A DNA stretch of 64,000 bases, from positions 62,001 to 126,000 of the forward strand of contig JAJHZJ010000270.1 of assembly GCA_023548195.1 (NCBI GenBank), written 5' to 3'. Below the pieces are notes generated by a model that worked only from the letters and a program-made list of their open reading frames with translations, was not told the origin of the DNA and made no database searches. Positions 20,120-30,324 of the stretch are shown piece by piece; the first letter of the stretch is position 1; every line of letters begins with the position of its first letter. This stretch comes from Bettongia penicillata ogilbyi (taxonomy: Eukaryota; Chordata; Mammalia; Diprotodontia; Potoroidae). A program made the position numbers and the translations under genes.

Positions 20120-20278
20120 TATATATTCTTATTACCTGGTGACTTACATGTTTTCTCCCCATTAGACTATAAGCTCTTTGAAGGCAGAAGTTGTTTTTGT
20201 CTTTCTTTATATCTTTAGCAGTTTGGACAGTGCCTGCCTTGAAGGAAACAATGATTAAACATGTGTTGACTGACAGTT
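20120..20278 (+). repeat. L2 3' end
   Basis: TCTCCCCATTAGACTATAAGC, CTTTGAAGGCAGAAGTTG, TCTTTATATCTTTAGCAGTTT and GATTAAACATGTGTTGACTGA are L2 3' terminal landmarks. Confidence 0.6.
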
Positions 20279-20480
20279 TCAGAGAGTCATGGATGTGGAG
20301 TTGGAGGGGACCTCAGAGGCCATCTGGTCCAACTTTCATATTTTACAGATGAAGAAATTGAGACTCAGGAAGCTATGCTTTACCTAGATTCTGTGATTCC
20401 TTAGTCAAGACTCTAAGGTTGAAAAACTGAAATCAGTCTGGCTTTCCAATCAGACAGAAGCTGACAAAGAAGGATGATTT
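20279..20480 (-). repeat. THER1/MIR-type SINE
   Basis: GGAGTTGGAGGGGACCTCAG, GGCCATCTGGTCCAACTTTC, TTTTACAGATGAAGAAATTG and GATTCTGTGATTCCTTAGTC. Confidence 0.6.
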
Positions 20481-21049
20481 GAGAAACTACTCAAGCATGC
20501 TTCCTACCCAAAAACCTTTCCACTCTTAACTGAAGGATTTCTGAAATCCTACCATTTGAGATTCATTCCTTTGAGTCCTGAAAGCTTTTAAGTCTTCCAG
20601 AATCCTTGAAATGGAAGTGGGAGTAAAGTAGGGGGAGGGGAGTAAGTAGCTACTAAGGCTTCTCAAAGGAGTAGCGTTGGGTTTGGTTAGAAATTGGCTA
20701 AGAGGAAAATATGTGCCTGGGAGATAGGAAAGTAGATACTCAGAAAGTAAGAGAAGGATGTGAAAAGTGAAGCAATCCTTTGTTGTACTCTTTTCTCTTC
20801 TAGTTTTTCAGTTTTTATTTTTGTTTTTGTGGTTTGAACATTTGGAGAACCAAGATGGTGAAGACTATCACTGCTACTTTCCAGAATAACAATTCAAAAA
20901 TAGAGAATTCAGAAAGATCACAGGACTTAGTGGCCATTAACCTAAGAGGTCTTACCATGAGGTCTGTGAAGTGCTTTTTTAAAAAAAATTTAATATTTTA
21001 ATAATAGTTTCACAAGTTAGTTTGTAATCCAATGTTTGTCTTTTTTTTA
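20481..21049. other. No firm feature; one L1-like ACCAAGATGG
   Basis: Mostly unassigned. GAACCAAGATGGTGAAGAC at about 20847 resembles the start of LINE-1/HAL1 elements, but no 5' UTR or ORF follows, so it is only a weak hint of a decayed fragment. Confidence 0.3.
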
Positions 21050-21310
21050 AATTTTGTGCAGCAGGTGGTAAAATGGATAGAGTTCTGGACCTTGTGTTAG
21101 GAAGATCTGAATTCAAATTCAGCCATAGACACTGTGGGACCCCAAACAAGTCACTTAACCAATACTTGACTCAGTTTCTTCATCTCCAATATTGGCATCA
21201 TCATAACAGCACCTATCTCCCAGGGATATTGTGAGGATAAATTGAGGATTTGTTTATAAATCCCTTTGTAAAGTTTTAAGTGCTATATAAATACTAGCTA
21301 TAATTCTGTA
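21050..21310 (+). mobile_element. tRNA-headed SINE with MIR-type tail
   Basis: GCAGGTGGTAAAATGGATAG, GAAGATCTGAATTCAAATTC, AAACAAGTCACTTAACC, then GCACCTATCTCCCAGGGATA and AAGTGCTATATAAATACTAG, in plus orientation. Confidence 0.6.
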
Positions 21311-21369
21311 AAGCATTTTGCAAATTTTAAAAGTAGTTGTTAGTATTTTTATTACTCTGAGAAAGGATC

Positions 21370-21600
21370 CATTGCTGTTGTTTTGGACTCTTCAAGACCA
21401 TATTTGGGGTTTTCTTGGCAGAAATACTGGAGTGGTTTGCCATTTCCTTCTCCAACTCATTTCACAGATGAAAAAACTGAAGCAAGCAGGTTTGGGTGAC
21501 TTGCCCACACACTGAAGCCAGATTTGAGCTCACAAAGATCAATTAATAGAGGGTTAGCACTCTCTGCACTGTGATACCACCTAGCTACCTTACTGCCAAA
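21370..21600 (-). mobile_element. tRNA-headed marsupial SINE
   Basis: Starts with the complement of the AGTCAGACACAACTGAACAACAACAA-type tail in decayed form (TGTTGTTTTGGACTCTTC), then GGGGTTTTCTTGGCAGAAA, GTGGTTTGCCATTTCC, AACTCATTTCACAGATG, and ends at the head near CCACCTAGCTACC. Confidence 0.7.
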
Positions 21601-21604
21601 GGGA

Positions 21605-22165
21605 CCCATGATACAAACAAGATAAGGAACACTTGATCTAGTCCAACTCTTTCATTTCAAAGATGCAGAAACTGAGGCCCAGGGAAGGAGCGACTCACCA
21701 TGGGTCATATAAGACAGTTGGCAACAAATCTGGGGTTGAGTCCTAGTCTAGACTCTTTCATTGTACCTAGCTGTCTCCAGAGGAGCATTTACTACTCCAA
21801 GAATTTTAAAGGTTAAAGGAATACCAAAGGTCATTTCTGAATAAGAATCTTCCCTATAATTTTACCAACTGGGGAAAAGATCTTTGTGGAGGGATCTCTA
21901 TGGGATCACAGATCTAGAGCTGAAAAGGACCTCAGAGACCATTTGATCCCACTCTCTTATTTTACAAGTAAGGAAACTGAGGTCCAGGGAGACTAATAAC
22001 AATAACATCAAAAATTTACATAATGCTTTAAGATTTTCCAAGTACTTTATGTATTTTATCTCATTTGATCCTTACAACGACCCTGTGAGGTAAGTGACTT
22101 AGTTAAGGTAACATAAGGACCAAGTCAACTGATTCCAGAGTATACTTTCCACTATACTATTGAGA
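21605..22165 (-). repeat. Three abutting THER1/MIR-type pieces
   Basis: 21605-21780: TCTAGTCCAACTCTTTCATTTC, GAAACTGAGGCCCAGGG. 21905-21998: ATCTAGAGCTGAAAAGGACC, GGAAACTGAGGTCCAGGG. 22000-22165: TTTACATAATGCTTTAAG, TTATCTCATTTGATCCTTAC, CCCTGTGAGGTAAGTGAC. All are minus-oriented. Confidence 0.55.
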
Positions 22166-22352
22166 TTCAACCATTCAGGAAGCGAATATTCATTGGTCGT
22201 TGGTCTTGTCAGTGTTGTATACTCATATTAACCTGTTTTCCTTTACCCCACCCCATCTGGGAAATGATCTGATAATGATATAAAGGATCAGGGCTGTACT
22301 TGACTCATGAAATTATGAGCTTTTACCCTACCTTGGAAATATATCCAGTTAT

Positions 22353-22390
22353 ATTACCATAATCCTACAATTATACCACAATAATTTATT
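22353..22390. repeat. 38-bp arm of a distant inverted repeat
   Basis: This stretch is the exact reverse complement of 23246-23283, about 0.86 kb to the right. It includes ATAATCCTACAATTATA, which is also one arm of the hairpin at 23261-23298. Confidence 0.85.
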
Positions 22391-22429
22391 CTGCTTCTAT
22401 CTCATGTGCTATGTTTAAAATAGGTCAGA

Positions 22430-22815
22430 AGACCAAAGCATCATACATCCAAGCTGGAGGGACTTCAGAGACCATCTTGTCCAATGTGCTTTTTCACAGT
22501 TTAAGAAATTAAGATGGGGCAGATAGGTGGTTAATAGAGCATTGACCCTGGAGTCAGGAGGACCTGAGTTCAAATGCAGCCTCAGATACTTGACACTTAC
22601 TAGCTGTGTCACTTACTGTGACACGTACTAGCTGACCTTGGGCAAGTCACCTAACCCCAATTGCTTCATCTGCCCCCTCCAAAAAACAAAAAAAAAGGAA
22701 TGGAGACCTGCAGAAATTCAGTGACTTGCCCAAGGCACTAAATGTAAGAAGCTAGATTTGAAACCAGCCCCACTAACTCTAAAGTCATCATACTGAACCA
22801 CACTGCCTCCTACCT
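22430..22815 (-). repeat. THER1/MIR SINE split by a younger SINE
   Basis: CAAGCTGGAGGGACTTCAG and CATCTTGTCCAATGTGC (before 22511) rejoin GGAGACCTGCAGAAATTCAG and GTGACTTGCCCAAGGC (after 22700). The inserted SINE runs in the opposite direction. Confidence 0.65.
22512..22698 (+). mobile_element. tRNA-headed SINE with internal duplication
   Basis: GGGGCAGATAGGTGGTTAATAG, GGAGTCAGGAGGACCTGAG, CTTGGGCAAGTCACCTAACC and a 3' end CTCCAAAAAACAAAAAAAAAG. The segment TACTAGCTGTGTCACTTACTGTGACACGTACTAGCTG repeats the B-box region with a short inserted duplication. It lacks the AGTCAGACACAACTGAA tail, so it is a different SINE family from the commonest one. Confidence 0.7.
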
Positions 22816-22990
22816 GGATTCTAATTCTGACTCTTACACTTATTAGGTATATGAAAGTCCCTTAATCTTTAAGAAGGCTCAGTTTCCTTTTCTTTCAGAT
22901 AAAGATAATATTACTTGCTCTGTTCACCTTTCCTTGTTGCTGGGAGGAAAGTTCCATGTAGTACAAGATACTCTGATTAGTGTAAATTAG
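22816..22990 (+). repeat. MIR-type SINE
   Basis: CCTGGATTCTAATTCTGACTC, CACTTATTAGGTATATGAAAG, GGCTCAGTTTCCTTTTC and AGATAAAGATAATATTACTTGC run in plus orientation. Confidence 0.5.
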
Positions 22991-23245
22991 TTTCATGAGT
23001 TGAAACTATGAAACTATCCACATAGGAAAACTGAAAAAATTCTGGTTGTCCAGACTGATCTAAAATTGGCTAGTCAATTCATAGAGGTGGTCCAGCAATA
23101 CGTGTATGTGTTTGTATACGTGTGTATACATATATACACATGTGTGCATATGTGTATATACATATTTGTGTGTTCACACAATAAATTATTGTGGTATAAT
23201 TGTTGTTGAAATTGGACCTTGTGTTTCACAATTGTGTGTTCACAC

Positions 23246-23283
23246 AATAAATTATTGTGGTATAATTGTAGGATTATGGTAAT
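23246..23283. repeat. 38-bp partner arm of the distant inverted repeat
   Basis: Exact reverse complement of 22353-22390, and partly overlapping the hairpin at 23261-23298. Confidence 0.85.
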
Positions 23284-23298
23284 AATCCTACAATTATA
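23261..23298. repeat. Perfect 17-bp hairpin, GGTA loop
   Basis: Left arm TATAATTGTAGGATTAT (23261-23277), loop GGTA, right arm ATAATCCTACAATTATA (23282-23298). Confidence 0.9.
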
Positions 23299-23754
23299 TG
23301 CACATATAATGTGTGAACACACATATATTTGTGTTCACACATCTACTTGTGTAGATGCACATGCATATGCACATATGTAAATGCATATACAGTACATATA
23401 TACCTACCTATACATACATATACATATGTGACCAATGAGTTAAATGAATTATGGACTATATCCAGAATTGAACAGGAACCTTTGGGAAATTATGCAGTGA
23501 TTTTTAATGACTTCAAGTCTCTCCCTTAAATGAAGGTTCATCTTTTTTTCTCAAGAATTAATATTGTTCTGTTGGTGCTGTATAAAAGTGACACATGCAT
23601 TACTGCATCTCTAAAGAATCAAAGTGGAGAACCATCCTGAAAGGACTGGACAGGAGCATGGTGGGTGTGAGGACACTGCTGTATGAAGAGTTGCAGAAGG
23701 GACATGCATGATAGCCAAGATGTAGGACCAGAAAAGATGGGGGACTGGTCAGGT

Positions 23755-23860
23755 CGAGTCAACAAGCATTTATTGAGCACTTACTGTGTGCTTCGCAGAA
23801 AGAGAGAGTCCCTGGCCTCAAGAGCTTCCATTCTAGATGAGCATCATCATAGCATGAGCA
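23755..23860 (+). repeat. Ancient repeat fragment (AGCATTTATTGAGCAC type)
   Basis: CAACAAGCATTTATTGAGCAC, TTACTGTGTGC, GTCCCTGGCCTCAAGAGC, TTCCATTCTAGATGAGC. The family is the same uncertain one as at 7253-7362. Confidence 0.45.
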
Positions 23861-24555
23861 GGTGTGGACACCTCCTCTGTGGCTGCTCCTGGAGTGAGTA
23901 TCCCCAACAGGAGGATCATAGAGCTAGGGAGGCACCAATGCCATGGAGTGGATTTTTTCCTTTTATTTTTCTGCTGAGAGATTAGAGAATACAGGGAGAG
24001 GAGGAGATTGGGAGGGCAAGAGGAGGAAAGGAAAGGGTAACAGAAAGATAAGTTATTTCAATTTCCCAGTTCTTCCCCAGGCTGGCCTTTCCCCCAAACA
24101 TAACCAACACTGATTTCTGCCAACTGTAATAGTACATTTTCAGCAGGCATCCAGTTATCATATGGATAATGATGATGATGGTAAGGGAGAGAAAACTTTT
24201 CTGGAAATGTTTTCTTTAATAAATGCTTTCTATCCTGGTAAGAAGTAAGAATTTCCATTGACTTGCCACAGAAATTTGTCTTACTGGTCTGCATGCAACT
24301 TGTCATTCCCTGGATTTTTAGGGTATTTCCCTACAGGAAAAGTGAATAAGATTTTAAGCTATGATTTTACTGATAGAGGCCCTCCTGGCCCAGAGTAAAT
24401 ACTAAATAGTAACTGCTTCTCTTTTGGAGAGCAACCCTTCTTTTTTCTTCCCCTCCCATTTTGATTTTTTGTTAAAGGGGATATTGCTTGACTCACTTCA
24501 GAGGTCTCTTCACTGAATGGGACTTACCTCACTCAAAGTGAGAACCTGAAAATGT
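23861..24555. other. No recognisable feature
   Basis: Contains a short purine-rich stretch at about 23990-24040 and a GATGATGATGG run at about 24170. No gene or repeat family that I can support. Confidence 0.35.
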
Positions 24556-24559
24556 CTTA

Positions 24560-24775
24560 GCTTAAAAGGGCTGGGGCCTCCCACTGCATCCTGGGCCAGC
24601 TCCTGTTGTCCTAATGGCTATCTGGCCACTGGACCCAGATGGCTCTGGAGGAGAAAGTGAGGCCGGTGACTTTGCACAGCCCTCCCTCATTTAAATCAAA
24701 GTCCACTGCAAGTCATGTCATCTCCCTGATATGATGGTGCCCTTTGAAAATGAAGGACAAAAAACAGCTGATAGA
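24560..24775 (+). mobile_element. Marsupial SINE with AAGGACAAA-type tail
   Basis: CCACTGCATCCTGGGCCAGC, GGCCACTGGACCCAGATGGC, TCTGGAGGAGAAAGTGAGG, CACAGCCCTCCCTCATTTAA, CACTGCAAGTCATGTCATC and the end AAATGAAGGACAAAAAACAG. Related copies: 47795-47985, 45905-45960 (tail only) and 52310-52465. Confidence 0.7.
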
Positions 24776-24869
24776 GAGAACTCCCTGGTGAGGTATTTCC
24801 TCCCATGAATATAGATCAGCCACTTCTCTTCAACTTAGAGTCTACAGGAGCTGCCTAAACATATGGCCA

Positions 24870-25170
24870 GACCCATACATCCTATGGGGTCAGAAGTGGG
24901 ACTTGAACCCACGTCTTCTTTCTTCAAAGGCTGGTTCCCCGTCCATATTGCCATGTTGCCTCTCTAGTATCCCACTGGAAAGAGAATTTCAGGGTTTTGT
25001 GCTGGGAAGCCTAGTATCACAGATGTGGAGCGGGGGATATCCTAGGGGGCCATCTACTCCAGCTCTGCCATCTTCCATATGAGTAACTTGAGTCTGAGAG
25101 AAGTAAAGTGACTTCCCTGAGGTCCTACAAGTAATGACTTGAAGAGCTAGGATTCTCAATGGTTCTTATT
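24870..25170 (-). repeat. Two MIR/THER1-type fragments
   Basis: GAAGTGGGACTTGAACCCAC, TTGCCATGTTGCCTC (24893-24962), and GATGTGGAGCGGGGGATATC, GGGGGCCATCTACTCCAGC, AAGTGACTTCCCTGAGGTCC (25020-25165). Confidence 0.5.
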
Positions 25171-25244
25171 CCAAATATTCTGGGTATGATGCTCCCTTTC
25201 ATTCTTGCTGTCCTCTGCCCTCAGTCAGAAAGAAGGCCAGATTT

Positions 25245-25560
25245 GGGGACATGAGACTTGGCTTGGAAGCCCAGCTCTGCCTCCTACTATCTCTCTGACT
25301 TCCGGAAGAGTGTGTCAGCTCTCTGGACCTCTGCTTCCCCATCTTTAATGGGAGGGAATCATAGATGGAGAGCTGGGAGGGCCTTTGGAGGCTGTCTACT
25401 TCAATGCCCTCATCTTAGAGACAAGCAACTGGAGGCTTGGAGACGTTATGACCTGTGCAAAGTATCACAGCAGAAATAATCATCTGAGCCAGAATTCAAA
25501 CCCACATCTTGGGAGTACAGATAGATCACTTTTTCTAGTGCATCACAATGCCTCCAATTG
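25245..25560. repeat. Head-to-head MIR/THER1 fragments
   Basis: 25245-25360 reads plus (AAGCCCAGCTCTGCCTCC, TCTCTCTGACTTCCGG, CTGCTTCCCCATCTTTAATGG). 25362-25560 reads minus (ATAGATGGAGAGCTGGGAGGG, GCATCACAATGCCTCC). Confidence 0.5.
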
Positions 25561-25574
25561 CATTGACCTAAATG

Positions 25575-25665
25575 TTTTAGGCTAACACCAACAATAGCAG
25601 ATAACATTTAAAATATTATGCAAACTTTAAAGCATTGTATACATACTAGTTATAATTATTAAGAT
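25575..25665. repeat. MIR tail fragment
   Basis: ATTATGCAAACTTTAAAGC and ATACTAGTTATAATTATT resemble the AT-rich 3' part of MIR-tailed SINEs. Confidence 0.4.
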
Positions 25666-25667
25666 TT

Positions 25668-25908
25668 CTGGTTGTCCTGATTCAGGCATTTCAATTGTGT
25701 CTGACTCTTTGTGATCTCTTTTGGGGTTTTCTTGGGAGAGAGACTGGAGTGGCCTACTATTTCCTTCTCCAGCTGATTTTACAGATGAGGAACTAAGCGA
25801 CTTGCCCAGAGTCACACAGTAAATATCTGAGGCCAGATTTGAACTCAAAAGATGAGTCTTCATGAGACTTCATGACTTCATGGGACTCTATCCACTGTGT
25901 CACCCTAT
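25668..25908 (-). mobile_element. tRNA-headed marsupial SINE
   Basis: TTCAATTGTGTCTGACTCTTTG, TTTTGGGGTTTTCTTGGGAG, CTGGAGTGGCCTACTATTTCC, TTTTACAGATGAGGAACTAAG, GACTTGCCCAGAGTCACACAG, ending CCACTGTGTCACC. TGAGACTTCATGACTTCATGGG is a small local duplication in the head. Confidence 0.75.
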
Positions 25909-26125
25909 AAAGGTTTCCAAAACACTTTATAAACATTATCTCATTTGATCCCTCATCCTGAGAAGTAGTACTCTTATCCCCATCTTACAGACAAGGAAAA
26001 TGAGGCAAACAGGCGTAAGTGACTTGCCCAGGGCTACACAGCTAGTAAGTGTTTGCAGCCAGATTTGAACTCAGGTCTTCCTGACTCCAGGACCAATGCT
26101 ATATCCACTGTACCAGCTCCAAATC
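25909..26125 (-). repeat. MIR-type SINE
   Basis: AAACACTTTATAAACATTATC, TCATTTGATCCCTC, CCCCATCTTACAGACAAGG, GTGACTTGCCCAGGGCTACA, CAGGTCTTCCTGACTCCAGG, ATATCCACTGTACCAGC. Confidence 0.7.
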
Positions 26126-26279
26126 TATGATCTTATGATACTGGTAAACCCAACCAATTGTTATCCGAGCTTTACTTGAAAAATTCTGATCAGGGAGACC
26201 ACACTAGATCTCACCTCCTTCCAGGCAGTCATTCTGTTTTGTTTTGTTTTGTTTTTTTTGATAGGTCTCCTTGTTCCTG

Positions 26280-26735
26280 ATATTAATCATATATTTACTC
26301 CATTGGAGTTTCCACCCAATGCTTCAGGTTCTGCCCTTTGTGGCCAATCCAAACATGTCTTAGCAGTCTTCCATGGGATAGCCCAATGTGTACTGGAGGT
26401 TTTTCCCATTGCAGTTTTCAAACTGATGGTTAGAAAAGAGAAGAAAATAAGTTTAGGGGGTGGGAGACAGAGGGGGAAGACTCAATCGGCATTCAATTCT
26501 ATTTGTGAGCAAAGAGGAAATGGCCTTGTGGTGAGATAGGAAGCAAGGGAAATGAAGCCTCAGTTGGGCTTTTGAATCAGCTGCCATGTTCTAGAGTCCA
26601 GTCCTGCTCTAATCATTTGTCAAAGAAGGACATTATTATTTGCACTATCATGTATTTGAAAGGCTATTACATGGAAGAATTGTTCTCCTTGGCCCCAGAG
26701 GGCAGATTCAGGAAGGATGGGTGGAAGCTGGAGAA
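26280..26735. repeat. Short CR1/L3-like pieces
   Basis: TTTCCACCCAATGCTTCAGGTTCTGCCCTTTGTGGCCAATCC (26308-26350, plus) and CTTGGCCCCAGAGGGCAG, GAAGGATGGGTGGAAGC (26689-26731, minus) resemble the L3 3' UTR. The rest is unassigned. Confidence 0.35.
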
Positions 26736-27125
26736 GGCTCTGCCAGCATGAACAATTTCCTCGGGACTCAGACTATGACTGGAGCTGCTCCTTGAAGAAG
26801 CTGCTGTGTCATGATGAGCAATCCAACAGATGGAGAACAGTTCGAACCCCCACCCCAACAAAGGAAACAAGTCTGGCTCAGGGCTAGGGACAAGACAGTG
26901 GAGAAAGCCAACAGCTATCCGATTTATCACCCACGCTGATGCACTGAGGTTAGTGGAAGATCAAAAGAAAGCCAGGGAGAAGGCCAACAGGCAGCCGGCG
27001 ATGAAACATCTGATCATTACTCTAGTTCCACTGAAGTCTCTGCTCAAGTGCATGCCACCTCCTACAAGGGGTTTTTGTTTTCTTTTCTGATTCTTCTAGG
27101 ATACACTGCATTTACCTAATTACAG
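26736..27125. other. No recognisable feature
   Basis: Frames of 86-87 codons on opposite strands (26667-26930 and 26830-27090) overlap here. Neither shows a domain or a plausible initiation or splice context. Confidence 0.35.
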
Positions 27126-27129
27126 TTAT

Positions 27130-27370
27130 CCTCATCGTCACTTATATTTACACACATGAAGGTGTGCAACATTCTTCCACATGTTCTCCTATTTATGAGA
27201 TAAATTTATAAATTTATGAGATAAATACAATTATTATTCCCATGTTCAGATGAGTAAACTGAGGCACAGAGAGACTGTGCCTGATCCAGGGTTACATAGC
27301 TAGTGTCTCAGCATAGATTTCAAACTAAGCCTTCCTCACTCCAACTCCAACCCTTGATCCATGCTATTTC
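27130..27370 (-). repeat. MIR-type SINE
   Basis: ATTATTCCCATGTTCAGATGAG, AAACTGAGGCACAGAGAGAC, CAGGGTTACATAGCTAGTG, with a small internal duplication of ATTTATGAGATAAAT (about 27191-27226). Confidence 0.5.
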
Positions 27371-27574
27371 CCTAGGTGTTCATTTTCTACCACAATAGAA
27401 AATAAGCTCCTTGAGGACAGGAATGGGATTTTTTCAGTTGCTTTTGCCAGCTCCGCATTAAGACAGCAATTAGGCATTTCCCCACTTGGTGGCACTGTTT
27501 TGGTAGCACTTGTCCTTCATGACCCCAACATCATCCTGCAAGATTGTATTAGGTTTTAGACTGACTGTACCCCA

Positions 27575-27848
27575 ACAATATAGGAGACAGCTAGGTGAAT
27601 AAAATGGATAAAGTGAGGGGCCTGGAATCAGGGAGACTTGAGTTGAAATCAGGTCTCAAACATTCACCAGGTGTGTGACTTTGGTCAAGTCACTTACTGC
27701 CCCTTTCCGACCTTTTGCCTTAATTCACTGGAGAAGGAAATGGCAAACCACTCCATTATCTTAGGCAAGAAAACCATTGGATAGTATCAGCTTTCTATAG
27801 TCTCAGGAAGAGTCAAACATAGCTCAAAGACTGAGCAGCAAAAATCTC
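27575..27848 (+). mobile_element. tRNA-headed marsupial SINE
   Basis: GACAGCTAGGTGAATAAAATGG, GGGGCCTGGAATCAGGGAG, GTCAAGTCACTTACTG, GAGAAGGAAATGGCAAACCACTCC, AGGCAAGAAAACC, AGGAAGAGTCAAACATAGC, ending near an A-rich run at 27850. Confidence 0.75.
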
Positions 27849-27904
27849 TAAAAAAAAAAAAGCAATCTCTAAAAAAATCTAGATCTCTGTGGACTTGGGA
27901 ATTA

Positions 27905-28110
27905 CTATAGGGGTTTAGGATTATTCAGCACTAGAGGGTCCTTAGAAGTCACCAAGTCCAATCCCCTTATTTTATACAATAGGGAAATTAATTCTACTGA
28001 GATAAAATTATTCTTCTCAGGTCTTACAGTAAGTAGGGGCACGAGGATTTGAACCCCCTCTTCTGATTACAAAGCTGACACACTTTCCATTGGGCTCTAC
28101 ACAGAAAGTA
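27905..28110 (-). repeat. THER1/MIR-type SINE
   Basis: TTCAGCACTAGAGGGTCC, CACCAAGTCCAATCCCC, GGATTTGAACCCCC, CACACTTTCCATTGGGCTC. Confidence 0.5.
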
Positions 28111-28845
28111 TTCTCAGTGGCAGAGAATATCCACAAAATCAGGACTTTTAACATCTCATCTATCTTTTAAGCATCGTTATCCTTTAAGAATTCACTTTTC
28201 AAGCACTGGAGATTTTGCTTCTAAAGGTCCCCACATATGGTGGGTTAGAAAGGCCGTATTGCAGTGACGTGGCCTGACTTGAATTTGCAGTGTCAGCCTC
28301 CAGAAGGCCAGTGAAATACTGCAATAACAGCTACCCCATCTTTGGACCGAGTCTCCTGGCTGAACACCCCATGCCCTGGTTTTGTAAATGTGTATGAGTT
28401 CATGTGTTTCTTTTTCCTAAGGAAGATTTATGGTGTGTGCATTGAAACCTGAGGCTGAGTCTGTGTATTCCAGTAGCCTCATCCGTCCCTCGGGTCCCTG
28501 ACATTCCAGAGTGCCGAGCTCATAAGAGGTGCCCTGCCCTGACTCCTTGCACTGCCTGCTATGAGCAGAGAGGTTCTTGTTACCTCAAGAAGGCCATGCC
28601 CCTCAGAACCCAGATGTGGTACTATGTGACTCATCAGGACCAGCAGCCACCCCAGGGAATTAACTTTATCACCACAGCAATTTAGGGACTTGGCAAGTTA
28701 CCTAGAACTAGTGGTAGCTGAGTTTCAAACCAGAGACTTTTCTTATGGAGTGAAAACATATGAAGCAGATTGGTGCCTACCCCACCCCACCCCCAACATC
28801 CCTGGGACCCAGGACCTCCTCTGTATCACTTAGCCACCACTTACA
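28111..28845. other. No recognisable feature
   Basis: Higher-complexity DNA without a repeat match by eye. No open frame of note except low-complexity proline-rich readings at about 28770. Confidence 0.35.
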
Positions 28846-28849
28846 AGCT

Positions 28850-29375
28850 CTATTATAATAGCCTCCTAATTTTTCTCCTTGCTGTAAGTTTTTCTTCACT
28901 CTGTTCTATCCTCGGTCTAAGTGGTTTTCTTTCCCCACCCCCAAATCTCCCCTTCCCCGAAGTTCAGATTTGACCACATCACTCCTTATTCAGTGGCTCC
29001 ATACTGCCATTGGGTGATGGTATGAACTCCTTTGTGCAGTGTCATTGTCAGCTTGGCCCCAGTCTTTCTACCCCATTTCATTATTGCAGCCACAGCTACT
29101 TTATCAACTCTTCTTGATATCATTTCAACTTGACCCCTGCCTACCTGCCCATCCACTCAATGCAGCACCTCCTTGTCTCTCCTTTGTCTCTTCCTCTGAG
29201 CTGATTCCATCCAACTGTATATTCAATATGTGCTTATGTATGTACCCACCATCTCCTGCAATAGAATATAAACTCCTTAAAAGCATGAATTATTTCATTC
29301 CTTGCCTTTGTATCCCTAGGACCCAACTCACAGTCTAACATGTAGTAGGTGCTTAATAAAGATTGTTCATCAATT
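28850..29375 (+). repeat. L2 3' end, long fragment
   Basis: TATTATAATAGCCTCCTAAT, TTTGACCACATCACTCC, GCTCCATACTGCCATTGGG, AATAGAATATAAACTCCTT, TTGTATCCCTAGGACCC, TAGTAGGTGCTTAATAAAG follow the L2 C-terminal/3' UTR order in plus orientation. The 99-codon frame at 29039-29338 is inside it. Confidence 0.7.
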
Positions 29376-29560
29376 TCTTAAGTGAAGAGTTCTGGATTTG
29401 GAGGCAGAGGACCTAGGTTAAGATCCCAGCTTTTCTACATATTACTTGTGAAATTTTTGACAAGTCCCTCCTCTGAGACTCAGCTTCCTTATCTGGGAAA
29501 TAGGGAGTTTGGACCTCCCCATTGTCTCTTTTGTCTCTAAACCTATAATTCTATTGTTAT
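29376..29560 (+). repeat. MIR/THER1-type SINE
   Basis: GAGTTCTGGATTTGGAGGCAG, GACCTAGGTTAAGATCCCAG, GACAAGTCCCTCCTCTGAG, CTCAGCTTCCTTATCTGGG. Confidence 0.55.
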
Positions 29561-29734
29561 CTGACCTCATGTAGAAAAGAAGTTAGGAGCGCTTCAAAAA
29601 CAGCTAATAATTTAAGTACGATATGCACATCTCCCCATCACCTCCCTTCCTACCACCCAACATCCTAACGAAGAGACGTCTTGAGAAGTGTTAATGGTGG
29701 CCCTGGGTCACTGTCATACCAAATTTAGTGAGCA

Positions 29735-29945
29735 TGTTATTCATTCATTCTTTCAACAAGCACTTAAATTTCCAGCTATACTTAATTGAATGCCTACAGC
29801 ACAGGAGCACTGAATACCTTCTCCTATATCCAGGCTTTCTATTCAGTTCAATTCAATCAACATTTATTAGTTACCTGTTGCATGCCAGGCACTGTCCTGG
29901 AGATACAAAGACACCTTGCCTTCATCAAGATTACATTTAAATGGA
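29735..29945 (+). repeat. Ancient repeat fragments (CATTTATT...CCAGGCACTG type)
   Basis: CAATCAACATTTATTAGTTAC, TGCATGCCAGGCACTGTCC, TGGAGATACAAAGACACC. Family uncertain. Confidence 0.4.
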
Positions 29946-30324
29946 AGGATTCAGTAGGAATTCACAAAATAAAGACAAAGTAGCAACAAAGTAGGGTCGG
30001 GAGGAATAGAACCTGGGAGCTGTAATGGTACCAAGTTCCAATAACCAGGTTTCAGATATGACTATAATTTCACATTGGCTAAGGAATATCTTTTGAGGCA
30101 AGTCTTAAGTGGCTTACATGCCTTTCTATACATGTTCTAGTTCCTGATTAAATAACAATCATAAAATCAAATTTACCATTAAAAACTTAACTTTTCCATC
30201 AATGCCAAATTTTACCCAAAGTTACCTGCCTCTAGGAAACTTAGACTAAAATTCTTTTTCCCAAACTAAAGATGTCTCTGATTTAGTCTCAGTAATTCAG
30301 TCAATTGTTTTAATACTAATTGCT
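29946..30324. other. No recognisable feature
   Basis: AT-rich DNA just 3' (in sense) of HAL1 copy D; no target duplication could be fixed. Confidence 0.35.

Larger units (their letters stand above)
23095..23440. repeat. AT/TG-rich tract with palindromes and a repeated module
   Basis: Simple (TA)(TG)-type DNA holding a 38-bp direct repeat (23166-23203 and 23232-23269) that includes GTGTTCACACAATAAATTAT, and a perfect 17-bp stem with GGTA loop (23261-23298). Near 23309-23341 further GTGTGAACACAC/GTGTTCACAC palindromes occur. Frames of 66-82 codons here on both strands are repeat artefacts. Confidence 0.85.

Noticed and set aside
20838..20960. Another L1/HAL1 5' end at ACCAAGATGG
   Set aside because: No 5' UTR similarity or ORF follows the motif, and a ten-base match can occur by chance.
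22512..22698. Functional tRNA gene suggested by A- and B-box-like words in SINE heads
   Set aside because: No intact cloverleaf. The tRNA-like head is fused to a SINE body in every copy.
24560..24775. Possible small RNA gene because the same sequence recurs at 47.8 and 52.3 kb
   Set aside because: The shared AAGGACAAA-type tail, diverged copies and insertion within another repeat mark it as a SINE family.
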